This document shows, piece by piece, positions 1-9,832 of a stretch of DNA of 64,000 nucleotides. A program made the position numbers and the translations under genes. Position 1 is the stretch's first letter; each line of letters begins with the position of its first letter. Below the pieces are notes generated by a model. The model worked only from the letters and a program-made list of their open reading frames with translations. It was not told the origin of the DNA and made no database searches. The DNA comes from Teredinibacter purpureus (GTDB lineage Bacteria > Pseudomonadota > Gammaproteobacteria > Pseudomonadales > Cellvibrionaceae), in NCBI RefSeq assembly GCF_014217335.1, contig NZ_CP060092.1, positions 4,557,501 to 4,621,500 on the forward strand, read 5' to 3'.

Positions 1-1249
1 CGGTGGAAGTAACAAACTGACTGCGACTATCTTTTTCAAAAATAACATTGCGGATTTCACTGTCCAATTCATCCAATGCCAGCGTAATTTCATTTTGGGC
101 AATTTTATTAGCGGCCACATAACCCTCTTTACGACCGGCCAGTAATAATCGGCGGATAATCATCGCCTCTTCCATCACTCGCGCTTCAGCGATTTCCTGT
201 GAAAATTTATTAATCAAAATCGATTGTTCTTGTGGTGGCAGATTGCGAATAGCTAAAACAACTTGCAAGGTGATCGCAATACCGGGGGCTTCAACCTCCT
301 CCAAGTTCTCACGAGTGGGTTGCGTTGCACCAGCGACTAAACTCACTAATAACGGGATAATATCTTCGGCGGTTTTTTCAATATGGGGCATTAAACCCTT
401 GCCAGGGCGAGTACCCCGACTACAGGTTTCACACAAACCCACTTCAATTTCACCCAGCACTTCATTGATCCATTCATCCACCTCATTTGGGCCAGTAAAA
501 TGCCGATACAACGGCGCACTGCTAGGCAAATCACTTTGTGTTTCAGGTGAGCGCTGCGACAATATATTCAAGCCTGCACTGGCCACATCGGACAGCACAT
601 GAATAGGTGGTTGGTTAGCGCCGCCCTGACGTATACCCCCTACCCATTCAATACCGTCTTCTGGCGCGTCTTCGGCATCCTCTACCGCTTCGTGTATATT
701 GGCACCACCCACACCCACTGACTGCTTCCATGAGTCACCCCAGCTCATCGTAATCCACTCATCATAGGGATTGACGTTTTGGCTAATTTCATACTGGATG
801 CGCTCGCAACTTTTGGTCGCTAACGAAAACGCTTCATTGGCACGTAACAGTGCATTTTGGAATAAGTCGTATAAACCCGGATTGGCTTTTTGCAGGATAT
901 AGCCCGGTAAGTTGGCAATGGCAGCAGCCGCTGCTAGTTCAATAGCATTCACCGCATTGTCCACACCGTTACGAATATTTTCCATGGAGCTTTCAATCGC
1001 CACCATCGGGTCGAAGCCACTGCAACTGAGGGCAGAAGCCTGTCCATTCAGAGAAAAATCAAGGGTAGTAATGTTGAGGCTGGGAGGAATAGCAATATCT
1101 CGGCCACCGCCTATTTTGTAATAAAACAGACTGTCATCATTAGGTGCTTCTACGGCCCGTACTGACGTACCGATGGCACAAAGACAAAGACCAATAGTGA
1201 TAAGATATGCACGGCAGCATTGAGTGGATACTCTGCTTATGCAGTTCAT
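1..1249 (-). CDS. ICE conjugation protein, PFL_4711/TIGR03755 type (C-terminus beyond window)
   Basis: The frame is open from an ATG at 1249 to the left edge, 416 codons without a stop. The start overlaps the stop of the upstream gene in an ATGA. The N-terminus has a hydrophobic export segment (about residues 14-31), and the mature part begins around APNDDSLFYYKIGGG. It contains a Ser-Cys-Ser stretch and an Ala-rich helix ending NLPGYILQKANPGLYDLFQ, features I recognise from the TIGR03755 family, a periplasmic or envelope component of the ICE transfer apparatus, possibly TraH-like. It is the last of three co-transcribed transfer genes here. The C-terminus is not in the window. Confidence 0.8.
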   Translation of the reverse strand, partial: MNCISRVSTQCCRAYLITIGLCLCAIGTSVRAVEAPNDDSLFYYKIGGGRDIAIPPSLNITTLDFSLNGQASALSCSGFDPMVAIESSMENIRNGVDNAVNAIELAAAAAIANLPGYILQKANPGLYDLFQNALLRANEAFSLATKSCERIQYEISQNVNPYDEWITMSWGDSWKQSVGVGGANIHEAVEDAEDAPEDGIEWVGGIRQGGANQPPIHVLSDVASAGLNILSQRSPETQSDLPSSAPLYRHFTGPNEVDEWINEVLGEIEVGLCETCSRGTRPGKGLMPHIEKTAEDIIPLLVSLVAGATQPTRENLEEVEAPGIAITLQVVLAIRNLPPQEQSILINKFSQEIAEARVMEEAMIIRRLLLAGRKEGYVAANKIAQNEITLALDELDSEIRNVIFEKDSRSQFVTST

Positions 1250-2277
1250 AAACACACCTCCACCGGCACCGTAAACAGATACGCGCCCTTGGCCTCACAG
1301 CACTCATAAGGCCGCCATAACGCAAAGGCATAGCGGTTGTCTTCCGATTGTCTACCCGTAGACCATGACTGTGAATACACATCGTTTTCACCAAAGGCAT
1401 AACATTGCGTATCAACTTTGGGAGCCAGCATTTGCCAAACGCCGGTATCAGGATCGTTCTCGACCAGCTCGCCGGGCAGCCAAGTGCGGTTGTAGTTATT
1501 GCCATTCAGTGGGTTATAAACATGCGGCTGTTGGGTTTGCGTCACGATATTGCCCACACGCTGCGCAACAACAGCGGCAGCTTTCACATCGTCCTTTTGG
1601 TTGATAAAACCTGTGCGAGGCCACACCGGCCCCCATTGCTGCTGAATACCGGAGCCAACAACACGGCGGCCTGGCAGCAAGTTAAGCAGGTACAGCATTT
1701 CGGGTAGTCCCAAACGCCATACCAGCGCATCAAAGCCCGATGATAAATAGGGCTCCATCGATTCCGATTCTGAAGGACAGTAATAACCACTGTCCGCTAT
1801 CGAATCCGTTAATGAACTAAACGGGTGACCAATTGCCGTGGCTTCTTTGAAGCGTAAACTGTGATCAGTATTGGGATTGCCGCCTTCAACTCGGTGTCCA
1901 CCGCCCACAAAGGCATCGTGAAAAAGCCCCACAAAACTATCAGCTCCCTGACTTTCCAATGAACCGTATATTGATTGCGCTTCCTCCCACGGATTATCAC
2001 CTGGCTCATCGTAAACACTGACAATAAGATCGGGGTTGTAATGACTCACCCGGATGCTGGTTTCAATGTCACACTCATAAATACTGCATCTCAGCCAAAC
2101 ACACACGCCGGTAATACAATAATTTAGGCATGTTTGATCCAATGTCATTGCGCCGGCAATGTTGCTTAGCGTTAATGTTGTTGGCTCTAATTCTACGGCT
2201 TGTAGCCTGTGACTCGACAACAAGAGAATTATCAATCCGGTGCTAAAGCCTTTCCACGCACACTTAGTCATCAGCAA
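1246..2277 (-). CDS. ICE conjugation protein, PFL_4710/TIGR03756 type (TraU-like)
   Basis: This 343-residue exported protein has a signal-like N-terminus (about residues 8-27). It has many cysteines, including CLNYCITGVCVWLRC near residue 50 and CCEAK near the C-terminus. The family resembles TraU of F-type systems, periplasmic proteins needed for DNA transfer and mating-pair formation. Length fits the family. It overlaps the following gene by 4 bp (ATGA) and the preceding gene by 14 bp, so the three genes are one translationally coupled unit. The assignment is from sequence pattern and gene order, without a search. Confidence 0.8.
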   Translation of the reverse strand: MLMTKCAWKGFSTGLIILLLSSHRLQAVELEPTTLTLSNIAGAMTLDQTCLNYCITGVCVWLRCSIYECDIETSIRVSHYNPDLIVSVYDEPGDNPWEEAQSIYGSLESQGADSFVGLFHDAFVGGGHRVEGGNPNTDHSLRFKEATAIGHPFSSLTDSIADSGYYCPSESESMEPYLSSGFDALVWRLGLPEMLYLLNLLPGRRVVGSGIQQQWGPVWPRTGFINQKDDVKAAAVVAQRVGNIVTQTQQPHVYNPLNGNNYNRTWLPGELVENDPDTGVWQMLAPKVDTQCYAFGENDVYSQSWSTGRQSEDNRYAFALWRPYECCEAKGAYLFTVPVEVCL

Positions 2278-2719
2278 CCACCTCCTGCGTTTCTTTCAGC
2301 CAGTGGCGATACTGTTTTGTTGCCGCGTGCAGATCCGTCACCCCATAAACAATCACTTGCTGATCAAAAATAACAGCAGGGTAACGATCCAGGCCGTATT
2401 GCATCGAGAGAATTAATGCCTGATAGGCCTCACGTAATTCTTGGTTTAATTGTGATTGCCCAACGCCCGCAATACGCTGCTTCATAAGAGCCAAGGCCTT
2501 ATCTTCATCAGCGGGTAAGTTTTTGCCTAAGCGCTGCTCAATACGATCAACAGCATCCAAATTAAACAGTTGATGAGGAACGGTGACACCCGAAAGGGGA
2601 AATTGGTCTGACGTAATGACAACAGTGGAATGAGGAACAGCAACCTCATCGGCATAAGAGACAAATCCTGTTATCGCACACGTTATTAGTAGCGCATAGC
2701 GCCCAGTCACTTGAAACAC
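2264..2719 (-). CDS. ICE conjugation protein, PFL_4709/TIGR03757 type
   Basis: This is a 151-residue protein with an N-terminal export signal (about residues 6-23) and a mature domain containing RIEQRLGKNLPADEDKA and a C-terminal YPAVIFDQQVIVYGVTD segment. That segment looks like the TrbC/thioredoxin-like fold of the TIGR03757 family, an envelope component of the ICE transfer system. It is first in the three-gene unit, so a promoter probably lies in the AT-rich 200 bp upstream (2720-2919). In relatives the VirB4-like ATPase and other core genes lie directly upstream; here the next gene is a divergent fic. Confidence 0.8.
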   Translation of the reverse strand: MFQVTGRYALLITCAITGFVSYADEVAVPHSTVVITSDQFPLSGVTVPHQLFNLDAVDRIEQRLGKNLPADEDKALALMKQRIAGVGQSQLNQELREAYQALILSMQYGLDRYPAVIFDQQVIVYGVTDLHAATKQYRHWLKETQEVVADD

Positions 2720-2919
2720 TGATATTTCTCCTGAAAATATTCAATGTCTCGATAATGGGCAATCTGAGGTTAAAAAATAACAATCAACGGTACGGGCAGA
2801 AAAGACCTATAAATATATCAATTTTCACGTATTCTATAATTTAAAACTGCTTTTCATAGACGATAATGGTTTTTCATGCCATGCTGTAAAAAATCACAAC
2901 TAAATCACAATTCGCAAAA

Positions 2920-4461
2920 ATGCCAATATATAATCAAAAATCACAAAGAATAAGGGTTTTTCATACTTTTCCCGCTCTGGGAAACAGTGAAAGCTATGCA
3001 GGGTATGCGGCGCTGATTGCGGGGCACGGGCTATCTGTACCCGCACCGGACTCCCTTTTCGCTATTGGCACCAAGCACAAAAAGATCAATAAAGGCCGCT
3101 GGCAACTTCTGACACCACGCCATAAGCCCGAAGACACGCTGCATGGCCATCTTACCTTTGCCCTCAAATATGAAGGCATTGATCTGGCCATTCTCAGCGC
3201 CCTATTTGATGATGTTGATCCTCAAGAAATAACTAATATTATTCGATCAGAACCTACCGGTTCCTATAGCCGACGCTTATGGTTCCTGTATGAGTGGCTG
3301 AGCAATACTACACTCGAATTAGAGGATGCCACTCAGGGAAACTTTGTTCCGCTAATCAACGACAAATTACAATATGCAGCAACTCCCCGTGATTCCAAAC
3401 GCCACCGGGTACGTAACAATTTGCCGGGGACCCGTGAATTTTGCCCGCTGATTCGACGAACGGAAAAACTTGATCAGTTTATAGCGATGAATCTTTCGCA
3501 TGCAGCAATCCATCATATCGGCAAAACGCATGCAGACTTATTGAGCCGTGCAGCCGCATTCCTGCTACTTAAAGATTCTAAGGCATCCTATACCATTGAA
3601 GGAGAAACCCCTCCGCATAATCGCATTGAACGCTGGGGGAAGATCATCGGGGAAGCCGGACAACGCTCATTAAGTGTGGATGAATTTGAATATCTGCAAT
3701 CCGTTGTCATTGCTGATAATCGCTTCATTATTCCTGGATGTCGCGTTGAAGGAGGGTTTGTTGGTGATCATGACCGCACCACTGGCATGCCAATGCCCGT
3801 CCATATCTCAGCCCGCGCGGAGGACGTAGAAAGTCTTCTGACAGGATTAATAGAAACAGTCCAGCTGTTAAGTGATAGCGATTATGACGCTGTACTTACG
3901 GCAAGCCTTGTTGCCTTTGGTTTTGTCTTTATTCATCCATTTGAAGACGGCAACGGGCGTATTCATCGCTATTTATTTCATCATATTTTGGCTGAAAAAC
4001 AGTTTGTCCCGAAGGGGCTTATCTTTCCCGTATCCGCTGTTATTCTAGATCGTATCGATGAATACAGACAAACATTGGAACATTATTCTAAGCCCAGACT
4101 TGAGTTAATCGAATGGAGACCAACTGATAAGGGAAATGTCGATGTCCTAAACGACACTATCAACCTATACCGTTTTTTTGATGCAACAAAACAGGCCGAA
4201 TTTTTCTTTGAATGCGTCGAAGAAACCGTCAACAAAACACTACCGGAAGAAGTTGACTACCTCGCCAAATACGACCTCCTGAACAACTTCATCAAGAACT
4301 ACATTGATATGCCCAATAAGCTAGTTGATTTACTTATCCGATTTCTAAACCAAAATAATGGCACGTTTTCAAAGCGTGCGCGCGAAAAAGAATTTTCAGC
4401 ACTAACCGATAAAGAAATACAGATTATCGAAAATAAATACGATGAAATATTTAACCCATAA
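2920..4461 (+). CDS. Fic-domain protein adenylyltransferase, self-inhibited class
   Basis: This is a 513-residue Fic/DOC protein. The full catalytic motif HPFEDGNGRIHR starts at His339. Ahead of it, residues 223-228 (SYTIEG) fit the [S/T]xxxE[G/N] inhibitory-helix motif, with Glu227 as the residue expected to block productive ATP binding. The protein should therefore be an auto-inhibited AMP-transferase. The last ~110 residues are helical and end with a possible winged-helix-like tail. The target is unknown. The gene stands alone, divergent from the transfer genes, and is cargo in character. Similar proteins sit in toxin-like and regulatory settings. The start is the first ATG; the ribosome site is weak. 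Confidence 0.88.
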   Translation: MPIYNQKSQRIRVFHTFPALGNSESYAGYAALIAGHGLSVPAPDSLFAIGTKHKKINKGRWQLLTPRHKPEDTLHGHLTFALKYEGIDLAILSALFDDVDPQEITNIIRSEPTGSYSRRLWFLYEWLSNTTLELEDATQGNFVPLINDKLQYAATPRDSKRHRVRNNLPGTREFCPLIRRTEKLDQFIAMNLSHAAIHHIGKTHADLLSRAAAFLLLKDSKASYTIEGETPPHNRIERWGKIIGEAGQRSLSVDEFEYLQSVVIADNRFIIPGCRVEGGFVGDHDRTTGMPMPVHISARAEDVESLLTGLIETVQLLSDSDYDAVLTASLVAFGFVFIHPFEDGNGRIHRYLFHHILAEKQFVPKGLIFPVSAVILDRIDEYRQTLEHYSKPRLELIEWRPTDKGNVDVLNDTINLYRFFDATKQAEFFFECVEETVNKTLPEEVDYLAKYDLLNNFIKNYIDMPNKLVDLLIRFLNQNNGTFSKRAREKEFSALTDKEIQIIENKYDEIFNP

Positions 4462-5390
4462 CAGGTCGAATCAAAAACAGTATCACCCCTTACAACATAG
4501 AAACTTTAGACGGGTTTTAAGCGTAAGGGAAGAAAGAAATGTTTGTATCTGAGAAGGTTAATGCTCGCCTACAGAGAATGAAACGAGGCACTCCGTTTTC
4601 AATAAATGGCTTTTACTCGCTAAGCAGCCGCACATCGGTACAAAAAGCGATAAGCCGCTTGACCAGATACACAGAAGCAAAACATTTGGCTGAATCATAA
4701 ACATTCATTGAAAAGCCACCGCTTTCTTCTAAATACAGGAATATTCGAGAACATACCCCTACTTTTATTCTATACCTCCCAAATTTTACCCCGACTTTTG
4801 TCATGGCTGCCTATTTTTGACATACAAAGGTAATTGGATGAACCATACCATTAGCCAATCACGTGTGGCCGAGCAATAAAGTGTCATACTGGTTATCGCC
4901 ATATCGCCAATTTCACTTAAATATTAAGTAATAAAGATGCATACTCAATTTATGCTCCGATCGCAGGGTGCCGGTCATTTTCTTGTTCTGGCTGCTTTCA
5001 CTCCATAAACGGACTAATAGACGACGTAAAAGGCTTGTTCGAAAAGCGTCGAAATGTGCCAATAAGAGACTAAAAAAGGTGTAAACGTCGGAAAAAGGCG
5101 AAACAAACGCCCTATTCGTGGATACTCTGCTTTATCCGAGAAGTACGGCAATGCCGCATAGCAGCTGAGGCGGCCGCGTTTTGTGAATGATCAGGTAAGT
5201 GCGACTTATGGATAAAGATGTGATGCGTGTGGCTTGGAGTAAACTCCAATTAAGGTGGGCCAGTGTGGCAAACCTTGAAGGAACGGCGCATATTTTAGAT
5301 TTGTAGCTGCTTAATATATAGAGCGTTTTTTGAAATAGTATTGCGAGTAAAACGGGCGTTGAGTGCTGGTACAAAAATAAAAAAGTATGA
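4462..5390. other. Gene-poor spacer between fic and the transglutaminase cluster
   Basis: I see no recognisable gene, RNA or inverted repeat in these 929 bases. Short open frames exist on both strands, but none has a protein-like composition or a good ribosome site. No hairpin with a T-run follows either flanking gene. The tract may be the scar of a rearrangement, because it lies where core secretion genes would be expected. Confidence 0.5.
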
Positions 5391-6194
5391 CTACCCGAAC
5401 AGGCTGGGTTCATTTATTTGCGTGACATTGACATATTGCCCTGTCGGGTATGACGATGGGCCAAATTGATTATAGATAGCAACATCGGCCGCATCACGAC
5501 CATAGCCGATGGCTACGTAAGCTCTTTGCTTAGTTGTTTGAGTAGCGTCGAAAGAATACCAGCGCCCACCCACATAGGCTTCAAACCAAGCGTGAAGATC
5601 CATGGGTTCAAGCCCGTTCAAATAACCGACAACCATGCGGGCAGGGATACTTAGGCTGCGGCATAACGCAATGCCCAAATGCGCTAAGTCACGGCACACG
5701 CCCCATTGACGGGCATTGACAGCAAGAGCTGATACTTGAACATCACTGTTACTTTGTTCAAAACTAATGTTGTTGCGTAGCCAGTTTTCAATGGCGGCTA
5801 CTTGGTCGTAGCCTAGACGATGACCTTCAGTAATGGCATGTGCCTGATAGCTGAATTGATCGGACTCACAATAACGGCTGGGTAATAAAAAATTTAAAAT
5901 GTTATCAGGCAGATTTTGTATGTCGACAAATTCAGCGCCGGGTGCTTCATCAATACTACCGGCAATCATGACTTCTGCCTGAGTAAATACTGAGAAGAGC
6001 CCAATGGGTGCTACTAGCCGTTGACAAAGGTTGCCATAGCCATCCGTAAATTCAATGACGGGCACGGTGGGCGATATTTTATACTGCTCACTGGCAATCC
6101 ATTGCTGTGCGCCACTGCGCGGGCGCAACATCAATATAAAGGTTGTTGGTATTTCAATGTCAAAATGTAATTCACAGCTGGTACGTAGCCACAT
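5391..6194 (-). CDS. Transglutaminase-like cysteine protein, short form
   Basis: This is a 267-residue protein of the bacterial transglutaminase/protease fold. The catalytic triad is visible: Cys167 in GVCRDLAH, His201 in DLHAWFEAYV and Asp216 in SFDATQ. An N-terminal beta-rich segment precedes the core. Such proteins cleave or re-form amide bonds and are often encoded with alpha-E and ATP-grasp proteins. No signal peptide is seen, so it is probably cytoplasmic. It is the last gene of the six-gene minus-strand cluster, 55 bp after the previous transglutaminase gene. It stops with TAG and no terminator hairpin follows. Confidence 0.85.
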   Translation of the reverse strand: MWLRTSCELHFDIEIPTTFILMLRPRSGAQQWIASEQYKISPTVPVIEFTDGYGNLCQRLVAPIGLFSVFTQAEVMIAGSIDEAPGAEFVDIQNLPDNILNFLLPSRYCESDQFSYQAHAITEGHRLGYDQVAAIENWLRNNISFEQSNSDVQVSALAVNARQWGVCRDLAHLGIALCRSLSIPARMVVGYLNGLEPMDLHAWFEAYVGGRWYSFDATQTTKQRAYVAIGYGRDAADVAIYNQFGPSSYPTGQYVNVTQINEPSLFG

Positions 6195-6249
6195 GTGAGA
6201 CTCCCTATAAAGCTAAATAAAAAATAGCTAGCGGATGTTGTAATGACAA

Positions 6250-7137
6250 TTAAATTTCAGGCAGGCGACTAACGTCAACCGAAACACTGAGTATTGGGCC
6301 TTTACCACCACCAAAAATAACGCCCTTGACTGGCGTAACATCGAAATAATCACGACCAAATGCCGTGACGATATGCTGGCTATGAGCAGCCGTATTATTG
6401 GTTGGATCAAATTCTGCCCAGCCTTCACTAGGTGAAAAATACGCCATCCAAGCGTGGGTAGCATCGGCTCCTACCAGTTTTTTCTCGCCGGGTTTGGGTA
6501 GCGTTTCAATATAACCTGAAACATATTTTGCTGGTATGCCCATGGCCCTTAAGCAGCCGATTTGCAGGTGAGCAAAATCCTGACAAACACCTCGCTTATG
6601 CTCCAATACATCCCCGAGTGGCGTTGCTATCGTGGTAAATTCGGGGTCGTAGGTAAAATCGTTGAATATGCGGGTGGTCAGTTCGCTGACACAGGCTTTC
6701 AGAGAACGTTTCAGATCAAATGATGGACGAGCATATTCCGCTAGGGCGGTACTCGCTTCTATCATTGGTGAATTGAGCAAAAACTCACGGGCGAGGATAG
6801 TATCATCGTTAAGGGTCATCCTTAGATAGTCTAATACTTCACCATAGGAAGCCCCTAAATCCAAATTCAATTTATGATCATTGTTTTGTATTTGAATATC
6901 ACTTTCTGCAGTAATTGTTAATTCAGTATGCGGCTCTTGTATTTCAAAATGGTAGGCTTGATTGCCAAAGTAATCGGTGCGTTTACGCTTAGTTGCCGGT
7001 TGTGGCGAGACAGAAATGCGACTATTAAGACACTGCTGCCTATCCGTATTTCTTGGGATAACATTAGCGAGGTTGTAGCAGCGTGTTACCCGTTGAGCAT
7101 ATTGATAATGGGTGATGTGTTTAATCCTGAAGCGCAT
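6250..7137 (-). CDS. Transglutaminase-like protein with N-terminal beta domain
   Basis: This 295-residue protein starts MRFRIKHITHYQY, the usual opening of the bacterial transglutaminase N-terminal beta domain. The core triad is Cys185 (GVCQDFAH), His228 (THAWMAYF) and Asp244 (EFDPTN). It ends with the family-typical GRDYFDVTPVKGVIFGGG segment. The start codon shares a base with the stop of the upstream ATP-grasp/alpha-E gene, so translation is coupled. A role in making or breaking amide bonds on the product of the ATP-grasp partner is inferred from family context (the amidoligase systems described by Iyer, Aravind and colleagues). Confidence 0.88.
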   Translation of the reverse strand: MRFRIKHITHYQYAQRVTRCYNLANVIPRNTDRQQCLNSRISVSPQPATKRKRTDYFGNQAYHFEIQEPHTELTITAESDIQIQNNDHKLNLDLGASYGEVLDYLRMTLNDDTILAREFLLNSPMIEASTALAEYARPSFDLKRSLKACVSELTTRIFNDFTYDPEFTTIATPLGDVLEHKRGVCQDFAHLQIGCLRAMGIPAKYVSGYIETLPKPGEKKLVGADATHAWMAYFSPSEGWAEFDPTNNTAAHSQHIVTAFGRDYFDVTPVKGVIFGGGKGPILSVSVDVSRLPEI

Positions 7138-9755
7138 TACTGCTCCCCCAAAAAACTAGTGACTAACTGCTGAGGATCAGTGCGGTGGTCGAAATGTTTG
7201 TCGCTGATTAAACGGTTGAAGTCTTTTAATAGTTTTTCTAATTGTAGTAGCAGGCTCTTTAATTCTTCGCGCTGGTCTGTTTTGGTTTCTAAGAGTTGCG
7301 TTAGTCTAGATAACTTAAGGCTAGTCATGGCTTCCAATAAGGCCCGTTCTTCTTCTTGAAGCTCACCTTGTTTGGCATCTGAATTGGGTAATTGCTGCAA
7401 GTGTTGTTGCAACTGCTCCAATTGAAAAATTAAGGAGCGTGGGTTATTGCTGTCGAGTAACACTAGCTCCAGCCCTAATTCTACACCTCTGCGTTCACGC
7501 CCGCGTTGACGGTAGGTCATGAGTACTTCCATAGACCTCAATAGTGCCGTTAATAAGGTGGACTTATCTGCGCCGGCAGTCACGGGTGTTATCAGGCAAC
7601 GGATGGTATTAATAGTTTGCAGCGCGCGCTCAATACGTTTGCCTAATTCCATAAACCGCCAGCCGACATTCCTGATCATGCTTTCTTGCATCAGCCCAGA
7701 TAAAGCAGCTAACGCAGTAACTAAGGGGTCGAGCGCTTCGTCGGGAGCAGACGTCAAGCCATCTGCTAAGTCGACATCCATTTGCTCAAGCGCATCGCGT
7801 AAATCATTGATAACACGGATGGTGTCACTGGATAACAACGCCTTCGATTCATCGGCACTAGAGAGCATGGAGTTGATGGTTGATTTAATGCTGCCAACGC
7901 GGCCGCTATCTTTAATGATTAGCAATAACTCTTCATCGGGGTTTGCCAGTAATGGCTCAGCGGCACCGAAAAAACCCGGCGTGGTAGCAGTAATTTGAGT
8001 GGCAGTTTCTAGTAAAATTCGTCGTGCAATTTTACCAACAGGGTCTTCGCCGTTAAGCTGAAGGAATACGGTGCGCAAATAACGCAGAGAAACTTCTGCG
8101 CGCTCAGCATAGCGTCCCATCCAGTATAGGTTTTCAACCACTCGGCTGGGTAGGCTAATTAGTGATGAATCAATATGGGTACGTGTTGATTTTTGTGTTA
8201 TTTCAACATCGGCGGTGCGTTCTGGTTCAGTGGCGGTGACCCAGGTATCTTTACTGGGGCTGCCGGACAGCATATTGATTACCGGGTCCTGACTATTAGC
8301 ACTAAATCGAGTTAGGCCACCGGGGAGTACGGTATAAGAACTGTCAGCGGCTACAGAAAACGTGCGTAAAATGGCTGGCCGCGGCTCAAGACGTTCTGAG
8401 TAAAATACGGGGATGGTGGTTTTTTCTAATCGTTCCTGTGCAACATATTGGTAGCGGTTGTTGTGTACGGTGGCCAGTAGCTGGTTAAGTTGTTCGGGAT
8501 TTAAATCGCCACCCCAAACACTCTTAATCCCAACCCCACGATACGCGGGTTTGATAATCAGCTGGCGAATATTGGCTGTTACAAAGTCTAAATCTTGATT
8601 ATCGCCACACCAGTATGTTTTTACTGATGCCAGCCGTGGTTCGCGCCCGAGCAGACACTTACCTATTTGCGGTAGGTATTTAAGCAGTATTGGGTTTTCC
8701 AGTACGCCGGAACCTAGCGGGTTGACCACGACTAAGCGACCGCTGCGCACAACATCTAGCAGGCCGGGCACGCCCAGCTGTGAATTACTGCGTAATTCAA
8801 CGGGGTCACAAAAGGCGTCGTCCACATAACGTAAAATAACGTCAACACGCTTGAGACCATCTAAAGACTTCATCCACAAAAAACCGTTGCGCACAATAAG
8901 GTCGCCGCTTTGGACCAAAGGAAAGCCCAAGTAATTTGCTAGATAAGCATGTTCAAAATACGTTTCATCACGGCTGCCTGGTGTTAATAGTGCAATCAGG
9001 GGTGCTTCATCGGAAGAGGATAGTGAGGACAGTTTAAGACGTAGGCGCTGGTAGAAACTGGCTAAGCGATGAACGTGACTATCACGATATAGGCTGGGAA
9101 AAACGCGAGACATAACTGTACGGTTTTCTAGTACGTAGCCGGCACCGCTGGGAACCTGTGTGCGGTCGGATAAGGCGCACATATTACCATCGCGCATGCG
9201 TAGCATATCTACGCTATGGGTAATGAGTTCGTGCTCTCCCGGTAGTTGGATATTCTGGCAAGCGCGAATAAATCCGCCGTGGCTGAATAGCGCTTCTGGT
9301 GGCAGCGCCCCGTGGCGCAACAAGGTACGTTCGCCATAGATATCACGTAGTATCAAGTTGAATAATTCTGAGCGCTCTAGCAGCCCAGCCTCAATCTGTC
9401 CCCAGTCTTCGCTGCCAATAATGTGGGGGACGGGATCAAGCTCCCAGCTGCTACTAGGGTTGCCGTCTTTGCTAAGGATATTATAGGTTGCGCCATCGTC
9501 CCGTAGGATACGGCGGGCTTTTAGTTGGCGTTCGCGTAATACACCAGGGCCTAGGTCGCGTAAGCTATTGAGCAGATATTGCCACTGCGGTTTAACCGTA
9601 CCATTGTCAGCCCATGCTTCGTCTGACTGTCCATGAGGACGAAAATACTCAAGAGCCTCGACTGATTTGTTCTGGCTTTGAGTTTGGCTTTGAGTCGGCA
9701 TTGGGCTCAATGGCGTTGGCATATCGGAGTTGGGCACGTAGCAACCTGTCAACAA
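7137..9755 (-). CDS. Circularly permuted ATP-grasp fused to alpha-E domain
   Basis: This is an 872-residue fusion. The first ~530 residues are a circularly permuted type-2 ATP-grasp (DUF404/DUF407) with DRTQVPSGAGYVLENR, LLTPGSRDETYFEHAYLA and a KPAYRGVG segment in the nucleotide region. From about residue 540 (SLPSRVVENLYWMGRYAERAE) an all-helical alpha-E domain (DUF403) follows. ATP-grasp ligases of this kind are predicted to form amide bonds through an acyl-phosphate. The annotated N-terminus is low-complexity (PTQSQTQSQ), and translation may begin at a Met 11 codons downstream. It is the fused paralogue of the separate ATP-grasp and alpha-E genes at 13.3-15.7 kb. Confidence 0.88.
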   Translation of the reverse strand: MLTGCYVPNSDMPTPLSPMPTQSQTQSQNKSVEALEYFRPHGQSDEAWADNGTVKPQWQYLLNSLRDLGPGVLRERQLKARRILRDDGATYNILSKDGNPSSSWELDPVPHIIGSEDWGQIEAGLLERSELFNLILRDIYGERTLLRHGALPPEALFSHGGFIRACQNIQLPGEHELITHSVDMLRMRDGNMCALSDRTQVPSGAGYVLENRTVMSRVFPSLYRDSHVHRLASFYQRLRLKLSSLSSSDEAPLIALLTPGSRDETYFEHAYLANYLGFPLVQSGDLIVRNGFLWMKSLDGLKRVDVILRYVDDAFCDPVELRSNSQLGVPGLLDVVRSGRLVVVNPLGSGVLENPILLKYLPQIGKCLLGREPRLASVKTYWCGDNQDLDFVTANIRQLIIKPAYRGVGIKSVWGGDLNPEQLNQLLATVHNNRYQYVAQERLEKTTIPVFYSERLEPRPAILRTFSVAADSSYTVLPGGLTRFSANSQDPVINMLSGSPSKDTWVTATEPERTADVEITQKSTRTHIDSSLISLPSRVVENLYWMGRYAERAEVSLRYLRTVFLQLNGEDPVGKIARRILLETATQITATTPGFFGAAEPLLANPDEELLLIIKDSGRVGSIKSTINSMLSSADESKALLSSDTIRVINDLRDALEQMDVDLADGLTSAPDEALDPLVTALAALSGLMQESMIRNVGWRFMELGKRIERALQTINTIRCLITPVTAGADKSTLLTALLRSMEVLMTYRQRGRERRGVELGLELVLLDSNNPRSLIFQLEQLQQHLQQLPNSDAKQGELQEEERALLEAMTSLKLSRLTQLLETKTDQREELKSLLLQLEKLLKDFNRLISDKHFDHRTDPQQLVTSFLGEQ

Positions 9756-9832
9756 GCGTAATAATTCTGAGACGTATTATATACGCATTCAGTGCTACAT
9801 GACTAAGCTTAAAGCTGCCTCAGTCCTTTATT

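Noticed and set aside
1365-1707. Plus-strand open frames over the transfer genes
   Set aside because: They are antisense to conserved coding sequence (TIGR03756) and have no recognisable motifs.
4462-5390. Possible CRISPR or tandem-repeat array in the spacer
   Set aside because: No regularly spaced repeats are present.
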